The notes under the pieces: model-generated
Databases searched by the model: none
What the model saw: only the letters and a program-made list of their open reading frames with translations
What the model was told of the DNA's origin: nothing
Origin: an uncultured Clostridia bacterium
Lineage (GTDB): Bacteria > Bacillota > Clostridia > Oscillospirales > Oscillospiraceae
Length of the DNA: 57,367 bases
Reading direction: 5' to 3'
Assembly (NCBI GenBank): GCA_946629065.1
Contig: CAMOXK010000003.1
Span: 1 to 57,367 of the forward strand
In this document: positions 9,153 to 17,120 of the stretch, piece after piece
Position numbering within the stretch: the first letter of the stretch is position 1
Layout: every line of letters begins with the position of its first letter
Position numbers and translations under genes: made by a program

Positions 9153-9675
9153 CGTCCGCATCTCCTTGCATGAACGCTAAATATTCCGCATATTCCACTG
9201 CTTCCATGATCCTGTCGGCGGCCTGCTCACCTTCACGGCTGAAGAAGTGGATCTCTGCCCCCTCATCAAAACCGTACAGATGAAGAATAGCCCCGTTGCG
9301 GGTGCTGCCGCGCTTGATCTCCCGAATACCGGCCAGAGGCGTCGAGTATTCCAGCATGGGCTTTTTGTCCAGACTCAATATGGTAAGACTGTCCTCAAAC
9401 AGATATAGTCGCGCCCCGCGTGTTTCCGCGCCTAAATAAACTACGCCTTCACACTTGAAAACTGGCGCTTGGGTAAAGCGTGCTTCTGCCTGCCGATAGC
9501 GCTTCTCCTCAAAATGTAAAATGATTTGCACGATGGCAGAGAGCAGGATCGTAACAATGAGCCCGGCAGGGATGGCCAGCAATTCGTCCTCGGGATACGT
9601 AAAGTGCAGAAAAAACCAGGCAACCAGGCCGCAGAACGCGCCGAATATCAAGCTGAATACTTTAAAATCCATCAT
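9142..9675 (-). CDS. Membrane protein with cytosolic PH/GRAM-like domain
   Basis: The product has 177 residues counted from ATG 9675, which follows the stop of the upstream gene by 1 base. The longer open frame is not needed. Two hydrophobic helices (about 6-26 and 34-54) form a hairpin. They are followed by a strand-rich domain (VFKCEGVVYLG...RLYLFEDSLTILS...EIKRGSTRNGAILHLYG) that looks like a small PH or GRAM-type fold, and an acidic tail. It is probably an inner-membrane protein with its globular part in the cytosol. It is translationally coupled on both sides within the DUF4132 operon. Function unknown. Confidence 0.65.
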   Translation of the reverse strand: MMDFKVFSLIFGAFCGLVAWFFLHFTYPEDELLAIPAGLIVTILLSAIVQIILHFEEKRYRQAEARFTQAPVFKCEGVVYLGAETRGARLYLFEDSLTILSLDKKPMLEYSTPLAGIREIKRGSTRNGAILHLYGFDEGAEIHFFSREGEQAADRIMEAVEYAEYLAFMQGDADDDG

Positions 9676-9676
9676 T

Positions 9677-10105
9677 TTACTGAAAATACAGCCGGTAGTC
9701 ACCGTGCGCTTTGCTTTCTATATCTTCTTTCGAGGTAAAGGCAACCGATATTTTGCGGTTTTTCAAAACTGCTTTCAACTCTTCCGCCTCCTTTTGATTG
9801 CCGCGGATCGTGATTTTTCCAAAGGATAGCGGTTTAGGGACTTCAAATGCTTGCACAGGGTATCCATGATCTTTCAGGTGCTGGACGGTGGCGCGCCTGA
9901 TTCTTTCACACAGGCCGGATGCCTGCGCTTCTGCCAGATCGGAATCCCGGTCAAACAAATACCAAATGACAAGATACTGAGGCGCGATCTCGATTGCTCC
10001 ACAGAAAAAGTGCTCAACGATTTTCGGTAAGGATGTCGAATACTCGCTTACTGTTTCCTCGATGGACTTTTTGATTTTCTTTTCCAGTCTTGCTTTGAAC
10101 ATCAT
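9677..10105 (-). CDS. Hypothetical protein, immunity-like
   Basis: The product has 142 residues, soluble. An N-terminal basic amphipathic helix (KARLEKKIKKSIEETVSEY) is followed by an alpha/beta domain with APQYLVIWYLFDRDSDL and a final half around VPKPLSFGKITIRGNQKEAEELKAVL. No catalytic motif is evident. The start codon directly follows the TAA of the DUF3885 gene, which indicates coupling. Codon use is more AT-rich than in the housekeeping genes, as for several operon neighbours, suggesting accessory origin. The family is not recognised. Confidence 0.65.
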   Translation of the reverse strand: MMFKARLEKKIKKSIEETVSEYSTSLPKIVEHFFCGAIEIAPQYLVIWYLFDRDSDLAEAQASGLCERIRRATVQHLKDHGYPVQAFEVPKPLSFGKITIRGNQKEAEELKAVLKNRKISVAFTSKEDIESKAHGDYRLYFQ

Positions 10106-10789
10106 TTATCCCTGCTTTCTGTTCTGAAGCCGTCTTTCCATTTCTGCCAAATCATAGGCAAGAAAAAAAGGACTAAGAGCGGGATAAAAGGACTTCATTT
10201 TCTCGTAAGTCATAAACACGATGTCGCAGCCCCTGTCATCATAGACAGATAAAATACATTCATTTTCAAACGATATAAGGCTGATCTCCGGGCTGTCACC
10301 ATCGCTGAGCTGCTTTTCGATCAGCTCACGGTCGTCAAAACCGATTCCGTCGGAATAACAGACGATCCGATGCCGACGCCGCAAATCGTAATCCGGATCG
10401 CCCGGCTCATCGTAGGTTTTGAGATCCTTGACCGCCGCGTGGCGGTATTTCATCATGCACTCCGAAAGAAAGCGGAGGGAATCGGATTCCGCCTGAATTC
10501 TGCGGTCAACGGTCTCTGCAGCGATTTCTTCGCTTTCCCAGGACTTTCCTTCGGCATCTCCCGAGTCAGACCAATCGTTGATCCAGTAATTGAAAATGAT
10601 CGCATCGGCACCATGGGGAAACAGAATATCATAAATCGCATTGGCCCGCTGCCGTGCCAGGCCCATGTATTCTTCCGTGGTCTCTCCGATCCCCAGCTCA
10701 CAGCGCAGGGCATAGGGATTGTTATAAAAATAGGGCTGGAGATAATCAAAATCCCGGCGCAGGATCTGTTCTTCCACTTTGCTGCTCAT
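10106..10789 (-). CDS. DUF3885 family protein
   Basis: The product has 227 residues. It shows the DUF3885 hallmarks I recall: an early FYNNPYALRCELGIGE strand region, a run of RANAIYDILFP, and a late VYDDRGCDIVFMTYEKMKSFYPAL block just before the C-terminal helix. Members are small soluble proteins of unknown function, frequent in Firmicutes and often near polymorphic-toxin immunity genes. Its ATG overlaps the stop of the LRR gene as ATGA, so the two are coupled. No signal peptide or membrane span. Confidence 0.8.
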   Translation of the reverse strand: MSSKVEEQILRRDFDYLQPYFYNNPYALRCELGIGETTEEYMGLARQRANAIYDILFPHGADAIIFNYWINDWSDSGDAEGKSWESEEIAAETVDRRIQAESDSLRFLSECMMKYRHAAVKDLKTYDEPGDPDYDLRRRHRIVCYSDGIGFDDRELIEKQLSDGDSPEISLISFENECILSVYDDRGCDIVFMTYEKMKSFYPALSPFFLAYDLAEMERRLQNRKQG

Positions 10790-11601
10790 ACTTCGTCTCC
10801 TGGTACTTTGTCAGATTGATAGGTGATTTGAGAAACATTCGCGGCAAAGTCGGATCCCCAAGCTGCGGGAGCCTGGCTTCTTCCGCATATTGCCAGATGA
10901 AGTCTGGTACAATTGCAAAATGCGGAATACCCAATCTGTTGGACAGACGCAGGGACATAGAGACGTTCCAGACTGTCACAGCCCCAAAAAGCCTCATGAC
11001 CGATTTCCAACAAGCCTGACGGAAGATTGATTTCTTTCAGTTCCGGCAAATCAAAAAAGCTTCGGGGTCCAATTCGTTTTAAACTGCTTGGAAGAAGCAC
11101 CCTTTGCATTCCTGTGGTGGAGAGAAGCGGATTGATATCTCGATACTGGATCTCTTCTGTTCCTTCCGGAACGACGAGCCTGCCATTTTTCAAACGATAT
11201 CCTGCTTGCTTGTATTCACCGACGGGAATCCCAACGCCCGTTTCCAATGCGTTTTTAAGCTCGGAGGAGAATTCCTCCAGATGTTCTGCGTACTGTTCCG
11301 GGACCGGTATTCCATGATGAATATACGCTTGCTCGGAGCAATAGCTTTCCGTTATTGTTATTCTATATTCTTTTCGCTGCTCCAAATACAGAATATTCAG
11401 ACTGATTGAGTCATTATAGAAGCTGAAAGCAAAATAGGGGCCGTAAAACAGAAGCTTTCCATTTTCATCAACATAGTTTCCCAGATCAGTTTTGCAGTAT
11501 TGAAATCCGTAAACATCAACTAAAAATCCAAATTGCTGCATGAGAAGCTCTTCTGTTTCGTCCATGCGCGAGAATAGTTGGTCAAAGAATGACTTCAACA
11601 T
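10786..11601 (-). CDS. Protein with C-terminal BspA-type leucine-rich repeats
   Basis: The product has 271 residues. The first ~150 form a novel mixed domain (DVYGFQYCKTDLGNYVDENGK...). Residues about 155-245 carry three or four LRR_5 (BspA-type) units such as LLPSSLKRIGPRSFFDLPELKEINLP and LLEIGHEAFWGCDSLERLYVP, usually used for protein recognition. There is no signal peptide, so unlike many BspA proteins it should stay in the cytosol. AAGGAGG lies 7 bases before the ATG. It is the second gene of the DUF4132 operon. Confidence 0.75.
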   Translation of the reverse strand: MLKSFFDQLFSRMDETEELLMQQFGFLVDVYGFQYCKTDLGNYVDENGKLLFYGPYFAFSFYNDSISLNILYLEQRKEYRITITESYCSEQAYIHHGIPVPEQYAEHLEEFSSELKNALETGVGIPVGEYKQAGYRLKNGRLVVPEGTEEIQYRDINPLLSTTGMQRVLLPSSLKRIGPRSFFDLPELKEINLPSGLLEIGHEAFWGCDSLERLYVPASVQQIGYSAFCNCTRLHLAICGRSQAPAAWGSDFAANVSQITYQSDKVPGDEV

Positions 11602-11620
11602 TTCTGCACCTCCTTCACGG

Positions 11621-13021
11621 TTACAGCTTCTCGACGAATTTCCGAATCTCCAGATAGCAGTCCCGGCGGCATTCCTCCCGCAGCTCCTGCGTCAGCAGAC
11701 CGCGGGGCTCCATCAGTTCCAGCAGATAGAGCCGGCAGCAGGAGCAGTAGTTCTCCCGCAGCATATAGGGCAGCAGCGCCGCCGAGAGCTCCCGGTCCGC
11801 CGCCGGATCCCGGTGGATCAGCTCCCGCACCACACTGAAAACGCCGTGCCAGGCGCCGCGGTTTTCATCGAGAGAAACGGCCTTCACCAGCGGGATCAGG
11901 CGTTCACCGTCGCCGGGGCGGAAATTGTTGAGCAGCATATAGAGCGCGTCCACGTCCTTCCACCGGCGCTTGAGGCGGGAGAGGGCATAGTCCCGCACCT
12001 GCGGGGCCCGCAGTTCCACCAGCACCCGCAGCGCCTCCTCCCGGAGAGGGCGGTTTTTGCTCTCCGCGTCCAAAAGCAGGCGAGAGATCCCGGCGTCGTC
12101 AAAGGTGGAAATGCAGGCTTCCGTTCGGAAGAGGCGCAGGATCGCATGGCGCAGATCCTCCTTTTCCTCTGCCGCGTAGAGCCGCGCAAGGCTCGTGACC
12201 TCTTCAAGGCCCTGCTGCTCCATACGGCGCAGCAGGAAGAGGGGAAGGTCTTTCCCGGGGACGGCTCCATCCCGGAGCTTGCGATAGAGACTCTGGGCGC
12301 TCTCCGCCTCTGCCTGCTGCCGTGCCTGGGCCTGATAGGCCTCCCGGCTCGCCTGCAGACGGCGGCGGTTTTCCAGATACCGGGCGATATCGGGATCGTC
12401 CCCGGCCTCCCGCAGCAGCTCCCGCACCCGGTCGGCGCCAAGGGTGTCCTCCGCCACAGAGTCAAACCACTCGTCCTCCGCATGTCCGCCCAGATCCGGC
12501 TTTCGCACCAGGATCCTGCCGTAGTCAGCGAGAACGCGCAGATAAAAGGCCTCCCGCTCCGCCTGGGCCTGCAGCGCGTTTGTGAGCAGGGACACGCACA
12601 CACGGCTGAAATTGTCCATTGCGGGCCAGATGCCGGTTCGGGAGGGGCGGCCGCGGCGAATCGCGCCCAGCAGCAGGGCGTAAAGCTCCTCCAGCGTCTC
12701 CCGGGCGGGGGCGTAAGCGTCCCCGGCCATCAGAGCAAGCAGCTCCGCAAAGTGGAAAAAGCGCCAGCCCCGATCCTTGAGATTGCGTTTCGCGCCGGCG
12801 GCGATGAGGGCGTGAAAGTCCGTCCAGTCGTCAAAGAGCCAGAGCATGTCATAGTAGTAGATCGCCCTTGTTCCCTCGCACTGGGCGTCATAGGCCAGAG
12901 CGTGCTGCAGACCCCAGAGCAAGTCCTCCCGGTAGTCCTCCACATTGGCGCAGCGCTCCAGCTCCAGTGGACAGCTGCCAAGGCCCCGGCGCAGATCGTG
13001 GCGAAATTGCGTTTTCGTCAT
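11621..13021 (-). CDS. HEAT-like repeat protein, first gene of the operon
   Basis: The product has 466 residues from ATG 13021, which lies 6 bases after AAAGGA; an ATG two codons earlier touches that site. The protein is almost wholly helical. Residues 1-200 are rich in aromatic and acidic residues (YYYDMLWLFDDWTDFHAL). The middle has an Ala/Gln/Arg-rich helix (SREAYQAQARQQAEAESAQ), and the last 200 residues are HEAT-like (LREEALRVLVELRAPQVRDYALSRL). It is led by a well-formed promoter and probably sets transcription of the whole 12-13 kb operon. Function unknown; a scaffold partner of the DUF4132 giant is a guess. Confidence 0.7.
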   Translation of the reverse strand: MTKTQFRHDLRRGLGSCPLELERCANVEDYREDLLWGLQHALAYDAQCEGTRAIYYYDMLWLFDDWTDFHALIAAGAKRNLKDRGWRFFHFAELLALMAGDAYAPARETLEELYALLLGAIRRGRPSRTGIWPAMDNFSRVCVSLLTNALQAQAEREAFYLRVLADYGRILVRKPDLGGHAEDEWFDSVAEDTLGADRVRELLREAGDDPDIARYLENRRRLQASREAYQAQARQQAEAESAQSLYRKLRDGAVPGKDLPLFLLRRMEQQGLEEVTSLARLYAAEEKEDLRHAILRLFRTEACISTFDDAGISRLLLDAESKNRPLREEALRVLVELRAPQVRDYALSRLKRRWKDVDALYMLLNNFRPGDGERLIPLVKAVSLDENRGAWHGVFSVVRELIHRDPAADRELSAALLPYMLRENYCSCCRLYLLELMEPRGLLTQELREECRRDCYLEIRKFVEKL

Positions 13022-13069
13022 GTTCATTCCTTTCCCGGCGGAAACATGATGGGATTCTCTTTCTTTTTC

Positions 13070-13098
13070 AGTATAACATGAGCGCTTTTGTCCGTAAA
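13070..13098 (-). promoter_or_regulatory. Promoter of the DUF4132 operon
   Basis: On the minus strand, TTTACG and TATACT are separated by 17 bases and end about 50 bases before the first gene's ATG. It lies between that gene and an upstream terminator, so it is well placed to drive the whole operon. Confidence 0.65.
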
Positions 13099-13173
13099 GA
13101 AAAACCCGGACACTGCCGGGGTCCTTTCGGTCGTTTTCTCTGACAGAATAACGTTTGAGCGGGCCAAAAGGTT

Positions 13174-13205
13174 TCAAAAAAAGAAAAAGCCGTCCCGAGG
13201 ACGGC
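13174..13205 (-). terminator. Rho-independent terminator (minus)
   Basis: A 7-bp stem (GCCGTCC/GGACGGC at 13189-13195 and 13199-13205) with a 3-base loop is followed on the minus strand by a T-rich run. It separates the sigma-factor unit from the operon promoter. A second weaker hairpin, CCCGG...CCGGG followed by TTTTT, lies about 70 bases further on near 13103-13120. Confidence 0.75.
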
Positions 13206-13263
13206 AAAGGGGCGGCATGGGACGGCGCGAGGGGAGCATTGCCCTGCGCGAAGAAGAGAAGAA

Positions 13264-13660
13264 GGCGACCGCCGGTCGCCCCTACGACGGGGCCCCCCTC
13301 AGTCAAGCGGCGGAGCGTGACACGCCGCTTGACAGCTCCCCCCGGAGGGGGAGCCAAGAGCAGCCGTCCGGCTCTCCGCCCTGCCGTAGGGGCTGGCGTC
13401 CTCGACAGCCCGTCGTGCTTCCCCCAGCGGGGGAAGCTCCCGCGAAGCGGGTGATGAGGGAGAATACCGGATCACAACAAGCGGATAAAAAAGTTGCATC
13501 CAGCAATCTCCTCCCTCACCTGTCAGCTTTGCTGACATCCTCCCCAGCTGGGGGAGGAACAAGCCTTGACGCTCCCGCTTTTGCTGCAGGGATGATTTGT
13601 CGTCCGCCCGATTGCCGGGGCAGACGAATCGGAGAGCGGGCGACCGATGGTTGTCCCTAC
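13264..13660. repeat. Cluster of small interspersed palindromic repeats
   Basis: This gene-free stretch is a mosaic of short repeats found elsewhere in the window. Type B (GGCGACC...GGTCGCCCCTAC) is at 13264-13285 and 13636-13660. Type A (CCCTC-AG, a variable hairpin, then AGCTCCC...GGGAGCC) is at 13293-13358, 13418-13462 and 13508-13557. Type C (GCCGTAGGGGCTGGCGTCCT and 10 more bases) is at 13383-13412. None encodes a protein, spacing is irregular, and units differ, so this is not a CRISPR array. Confidence 0.75.
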
Positions 13661-13671
13661 AGCCGGACAGC

Positions 13672-14949
13672 TCACAAAATATGGTCGGTGATGCAGTCGT
13701 ACCAGTGGACGTAAGTCTCCCCGTTTACGGTGATGCGCTCGTTTTCCGGCAGCAGCTCGCTCCAGGGGCGGCCGTAGCGCGCGATGGCCCAGTCGTCCCG
13801 GTTGAAGCGGCGCCAGAGGACGGTGCGGCCCTCCTTGTCCAGAAACTGCTCGGTGGCCACGCCGCCGTCATAGGTCTCGATATCCATGACGCAGATGGTG
13901 TCATAGCGCTTGCCGCCGATCGCAACGGTGTAACGGCCCACCACGTCCAGCAGGAAGGGCTTGTCCGCGGCGGTCACCGCGCTGCCCTCCCGGCGGATAT
14001 CACCCCGGGGCGCGATCTGGACGGCATTGCCGCAGTTATCCTCCCCAAAGCCCCAGTTATCCAGAAAATCGCCGCCGTCCAGGAAGGTGTAGAGCTTACG
14101 GACACCGTCCTCCACATGGCTCTCGGCAAGGATCCGGCAGTGGGTCTCGGTGAGCTGGGCCACGAAGCGGCGCTCGGACTTGTCCGTGTCTCCGATGCGG
14201 TTGCATTCCATGGGCTCATACTCCACGGCGCGGATCTCCACCCCCTGGATGCCGTGGACCTCCGCCCTGCCAAGGACCTCCATGTCGCACTGCTCGGTGC
14301 GTTTCCGCTCCGGGAAATCGTACATGGCCCAGGAGAGCTTTTCGCCCGGCTTTGGCACGATGAACCAGCCCATCATCTCCTCCCAGCGGACCGGGAAGGG
14401 CGCAAGTTCGGATTGTATGATCGTGTATTCCGGCAGATAGTCCGGCATTTTTTTCATGTTCGTTTCTCCTTTCTCCCGATAGGGCCAGCGCTCCCGAAAG
14501 CGGGCGCGGGCATTGTACAGACGGCTTTTCACCGTGCCCAGGGGGATCTGCAGCCGCGCTGCGATCTCCGCCTGGGGCAGCTCCCGGAAGTAGGTGAGGT
14601 ACAGGATCTGCTGATCCGTGTCGCCCAGCTGCTCCAGGGTGTCCCGCACCGCGCTTTTTACGGTGCGGCCTCGGATGCCAACGGCCAGCACCGCCTCGTT
14701 CAGCTCCTCCAGGGGAAGTTCCATGCGCCTGGCCTGTTCCCGGAAATAGTCATTGCACTTATTCCGGGCGATGCCCAGCAGCCAGGGCTTGAAGGAACCC
14801 TGGTCCCGCAGACTCCCGAAGTGACGCCAGGCGGCAAGGCAGGTCTCCTGCAGTACGTCCTCCGCGTCCCGGGCGCTGCCGATGCGGAACTTCACAAAGC
14901 GCTCCAGCGCGGGCAGCTCCGCCTGCAGCAGTTCTTCAAATTCCGGCAC
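13672..14949 (-). CDS. ECF-type sigma-70 factor with C-terminal extension
   Basis: The product has 425 residues from GTG 14949, 8 bases after AGGAGG; earlier GTG/ATG codons touch that site. Residues 1-70 form sigma region 2 (AEDVLQETCLAAWRHFGS). Residues about 95-150 form region 4 (LGDTDQQILYLTYFRELPQAEIAARLQIPLGTVKSRLYNARARF). ECF factors usually stop near 180 residues; here about 260 more residues follow (from KKMPDYLPEYTI), a strand-rich domain of a type I recall fused to such factors in Firmicutes. No anti-sigma gene adjoins, so the extension may sense a ligand and control the factor in cis. It lies alone between tRNA-Leu and the repeat cluster. Confidence 0.85.
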   Translation of the reverse strand: MPEFEELLQAELPALERFVKFRIGSARDAEDVLQETCLAAWRHFGSLRDQGSFKPWLLGIARNKCNDYFREQARRMELPLEELNEAVLAVGIRGRTVKSAVRDTLEQLGDTDQQILYLTYFRELPQAEIAARLQIPLGTVKSRLYNARARFRERWPYREKGETNMKKMPDYLPEYTIIQSELAPFPVRWEEMMGWFIVPKPGEKLSWAMYDFPERKRTEQCDMEVLGRAEVHGIQGVEIRAVEYEPMECNRIGDTDKSERRFVAQLTETHCRILAESHVEDGVRKLYTFLDGGDFLDNWGFGEDNCGNAVQIAPRGDIRREGSAVTAADKPFLLDVVGRYTVAIGGKRYDTICVMDIETYDGGVATEQFLDKEGRTVLWRRFNRDDWAIARYGRPWSELLPENERITVNGETYVHWYDCITDHIL

Positions 14950-15086
14950 GGACATCACCTCCTGTCATAAAACCGGTTTCACTTACTTAGTCGCGGAAAA
15001 CAGCGAAAAGGTTCATCGGGGGAAAATTTTTGCGGCGATTTTGGGAAGAGGAGCATCGGCAGCCCGGGAAGAGATAAACCGCGAAT

Positions 15087-15177
15087 TGACCGGACTCGAC
15101 GCCCTTCGGGCACTAGGCCCAGCCCTTCGGGCTGTGCCGTCGCCGGGGCCGGATTCGAGGTCGGGGTCATCGGCACC
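15087..15177. other. tRNA-Leu 3'-half-like fragments in a gene-free stretch
   Basis: The ~400 bases between the sigma factor and aconitase X hold no protein gene besides the tRNA. At 15151-15177 the plus strand reads like the T-arm and acceptor end of the neighbouring tRNA-Leu (GATTCGAGG...CGGCACCA) in inverted orientation, with several mismatches. At 15087-15102 a shorter stretch resembles the T-arm in the same orientation as the tRNA. Together with the terminator they make a palindrome centred near 15194. Confidence 0.4.
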
Positions 15178-15212
15178 AAAAAAGAGGCATCCAAAAGGAT
15201 GCCTCTTTTTTG
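15178..15212 (-). terminator. Terminator after tRNA-Leu (bidirectional)
   Basis: A 9-bp GC-rich stem (GAGGCATCC/GGATGCCTC) with an AAAA loop is flanked by A-run and T-run, so it works in both directions. It directly abuts the tRNA 3' end. Confidence 0.85.
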
Positions 15213-15296
15213 GTGCCGGTGACCGGACTCGAACCGGTACGCGGTTGCCCGCAAGGGATTTTAAGTCCCTGGTGTCTACCATTCCACCACACCGGC
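15211..15296 (-). tRNA. tRNA-Leu (anticodon UAA), CCA encoded
   Basis: The full cloverleaf can be folded by eye: acceptor GCCGGTG pairs with CACCGGC, the discriminator is A, and CCA is encoded. The anticodon arm is AGGGA-CTTAAAA-TCCCT, giving UAA, and the T-arm contains GGTTCGAGTCC. The 86-base length and extra arm (TGCGGGCAACCGCG) fit a class II leucine tRNA. It has its own promoter and terminator. Confidence 0.95.
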
Positions 15297-15307
15297 GCGG
15301 CGCAAAT

Positions 15308-15336
15308 ACTGTATCACGCGCGGCGGGCGGTGTCAA
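15308..15336 (-). promoter_or_regulatory. Promoter of tRNA-Leu
   Basis: TTGACA and TACAGT are separated by 17 bases on the minus strand, placing the transcription start about 5 bases before the mature tRNA. Confidence 0.75.
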
Positions 15337-15375
15337 GGGAGCGGGGACCTGATTTTTTTGGGGAGCGGGCGGCGC

Positions 15376-15816
15376 TTATTCCACGGTGACGAGGCCGTTT
15401 TCCTCCACGGTGATGCTCATGCCGTCCTGCACATAGGCGAGGAATTCTTCTCCCAGATTGTCCACCACGGGCATCTTGGACTCGGTCCACACGTCCGCCA
15501 GGATGGCGCCGGAGGCGGCCAGAGAGTCGATGGGCTTGGAGAAGAGCATGCAGGCGGGCTGCTTGTTGTAGGAGCAGACGGTGAAGAGCACCATGCCGCC
15601 GGTGGTGGAGCCGATGGTCTGGGGCAGGCACAGGGCCTTGCCCAGCATGGATTTCTTGTAGAGGTCAGGGTTGTTCTGGTCGCCGCATTTCACGGCCTTA
15701 TCCCCGAACATCAGGGCCATCTGGTAACTGGCCAGGGTGTTGAAGCCGCCATGGCTCACCAGGGCCTCGGCCTTGCAGGCGCCGGGGACCACGACGCGTC
15801 CTTGAAACTGTCTCAT
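15376..15816 (-). CDS. Aconitase X small (swivelling) subunit, DUF126 family
   Basis: The product has 146 residues. It carries the beta-barrel swivelling domain of aconitase X (starting FQGRVVVPGACKAEALVSHGGFN, with a TIGSTTGGMVLF motif). It completes the active site of the large subunit encoded just upstream, overlapping its stop as ATGA. Two-subunit aconitase X enzymes are cis-3-hydroxy-L-proline dehydratases in some bacteria and mevalonate-5-phosphate dehydratases in archaea. Here the bacterial dehydratase role is more likely, but no proline-pathway neighbour confirms it. Confidence 0.85.
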   Translation of the reverse strand: MRQFQGRVVVPGACKAEALVSHGGFNTLASYQMALMFGDKAVKCGDQNNPDLYKKSMLGKALCLPQTIGSTTGGMVLFTVCSYNKQPACMLFSKPIDSLAASGAILADVWTESKMPVVDNLGEEFLAYVQDGMSITVEENGLVTVE

Positions 15817-17087
15817 TTGGCACCTCCCGTGATGATCTCCAGAATCTCCGCCTCGGTATAGTAGCGGGCGCTGGTGTAGGTGCGGAGCTTGTTGGAGGAG
15901 GTGATGACCGCCTTCTTCTTGCAGAGGGGATTGTTCATGTACATGAGGGGGCAGATGTAAGAGAGTACCACGCCGCTCTGCTTGAGATAATAGGCGTCCA
16001 TGGTCTGCTCAAACTCCTTGATGACCGGTATGGGCGCGGTGAACACCGTGGGCACCGCCACCTTCCTGAGGCCGTTTTTCTCCAGACCCTCCTGCACGGC
16101 TTTGGACCAGTCCTTCAATTGCTGCAGGCTCATGTGAGGGCAGCCCACGAAGCAGAGCTCGGGCTTGGCGTCGGGCTTTTTCCAGATGACGGGGTAGTTG
16201 TCCTTCACCCGCTGGAGCTCAGCGTCGTCGATGACATAGACCTGGGCATTTTCGGCGATCAGGCTCTCGCCCAGCTCCTTGGCCTCGGGGGTCAGATTCT
16301 CGATGTGGTAGAGGCCGACCGCGCCGTTGGAGGCGGTGGCCGCGCCGAAGTCCTTCAGATAGGCTTTGGCCTCGTCGTTCAGCTCCGTCCCCAGCCATTT
16401 GTCCAGACCCCGGACATAGGGTACCTCCTCCATCACCTTCATGCCGATGGCGGAGCCCAGCAGCTGGGCTTCGGGCCGCTGTTCGCATTTGAGCTCGATG
16501 ATCCAGGTAGCCTTGCGGCCCTCGTCGGTGAGGAGACCGAACTCCGGCACGAAGCCCGCGATGCTGCCCATCAGCTCCAGCATGCCGGAGTTGCGGTTGC
16601 AGCGGGCGCCCAGGACGGAGTTGGCGTAGACCACGGCGGAGGATTCCGCCCAGGAGAGGACGTCGCCCTTCTGGGGGACGTTACCCACCTGGTCCAGGTA
16701 GCAGGCGCAGGTGTAGTCGTCATCGTTGGTGATGCCCAGCTTGCGCATCTGCTCCTCATAGCGCTTCTGCTGGGTGTACATGATCTTTTTGAACACCAGA
16801 TCGTCCAGCAGGGAAGAGGGGACCTTGGGATCCAGGGGCTTGGGATCGGCGGTGAACTTCTGCCCCTCGGGAAGGCCCGCCTCGATGAGCTTGTCGTAGA
16901 GATCGTACACCGGCTTCATGACCTCCAGACCGAAGGAGATCACGGTGTGGCCGTATTTGCTTGTGACAGGCACCATGCGCTCCGCGCCGAAGGCGTCGCC
17001 GTACATGACCAGGGTCTTCACGATCTTGGCCATGATCTCGCCTTCCTTGCCGTCCAGCAGGGCCTGCTGCTCGGGGGTGAGGATCAT
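15813..17087 (-). CDS. Aconitase X large catalytic subunit (DUF521)
   Basis: The product has 424 residues, the usual size for the catalytic chain of aconitase X. Recognisable segments are ILTPEQQALLDGKEG at the start, a cysteine-bearing DDDYTCACYLDQVGNVP region near residue 120, a NSVLGARCNRN motif near 155 and LCFVGCPHMS near 320; these cysteines are candidates for Fe-S or metal binding. With the small subunit it probably dehydrates cis-3-hydroxy-L-proline or a related acid in the cytosol. The start is ATG 17087, behind AGGAAG. Its own strong promoter lies ~35 bases upstream. It forms a two-gene operon with the small subunit. Confidence 0.85.
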   Translation of the reverse strand: MILTPEQQALLDGKEGEIMAKIVKTLVMYGDAFGAERMVPVTSKYGHTVISFGLEVMKPVYDLYDKLIEAGLPEGQKFTADPKPLDPKVPSSLLDDLVFKKIMYTQQKRYEEQMRKLGITNDDDYTCACYLDQVGNVPQKGDVLSWAESSAVVYANSVLGARCNRNSGMLELMGSIAGFVPEFGLLTDEGRKATWIIELKCEQRPEAQLLGSAIGMKVMEEVPYVRGLDKWLGTELNDEAKAYLKDFGAATASNGAVGLYHIENLTPEAKELGESLIAENAQVYVIDDAELQRVKDNYPVIWKKPDAKPELCFVGCPHMSLQQLKDWSKAVQEGLEKNGLRKVAVPTVFTAPIPVIKEFEQTMDAYYLKQSGVVLSYICPLMYMNNPLCKKKAVITSSNKLRTYTSARYYTEAEILEIITGGAK

Positions 17088-17120
17088 GGGAAACCACTTC
17101 CTTCTTTTTTTGATACTGTT

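Noticed and set aside
13264-13660. CRISPR array
   Set aside because: Repeats are of three different types, irregularly spaced, each internally palindromic, with no cas genes.
13088-13714. 208-codon plus-strand frame across the repeat cluster
   Set aside because: It runs through the operon promoter, two terminators and six palindromic repeats, with no ribosome binding site.
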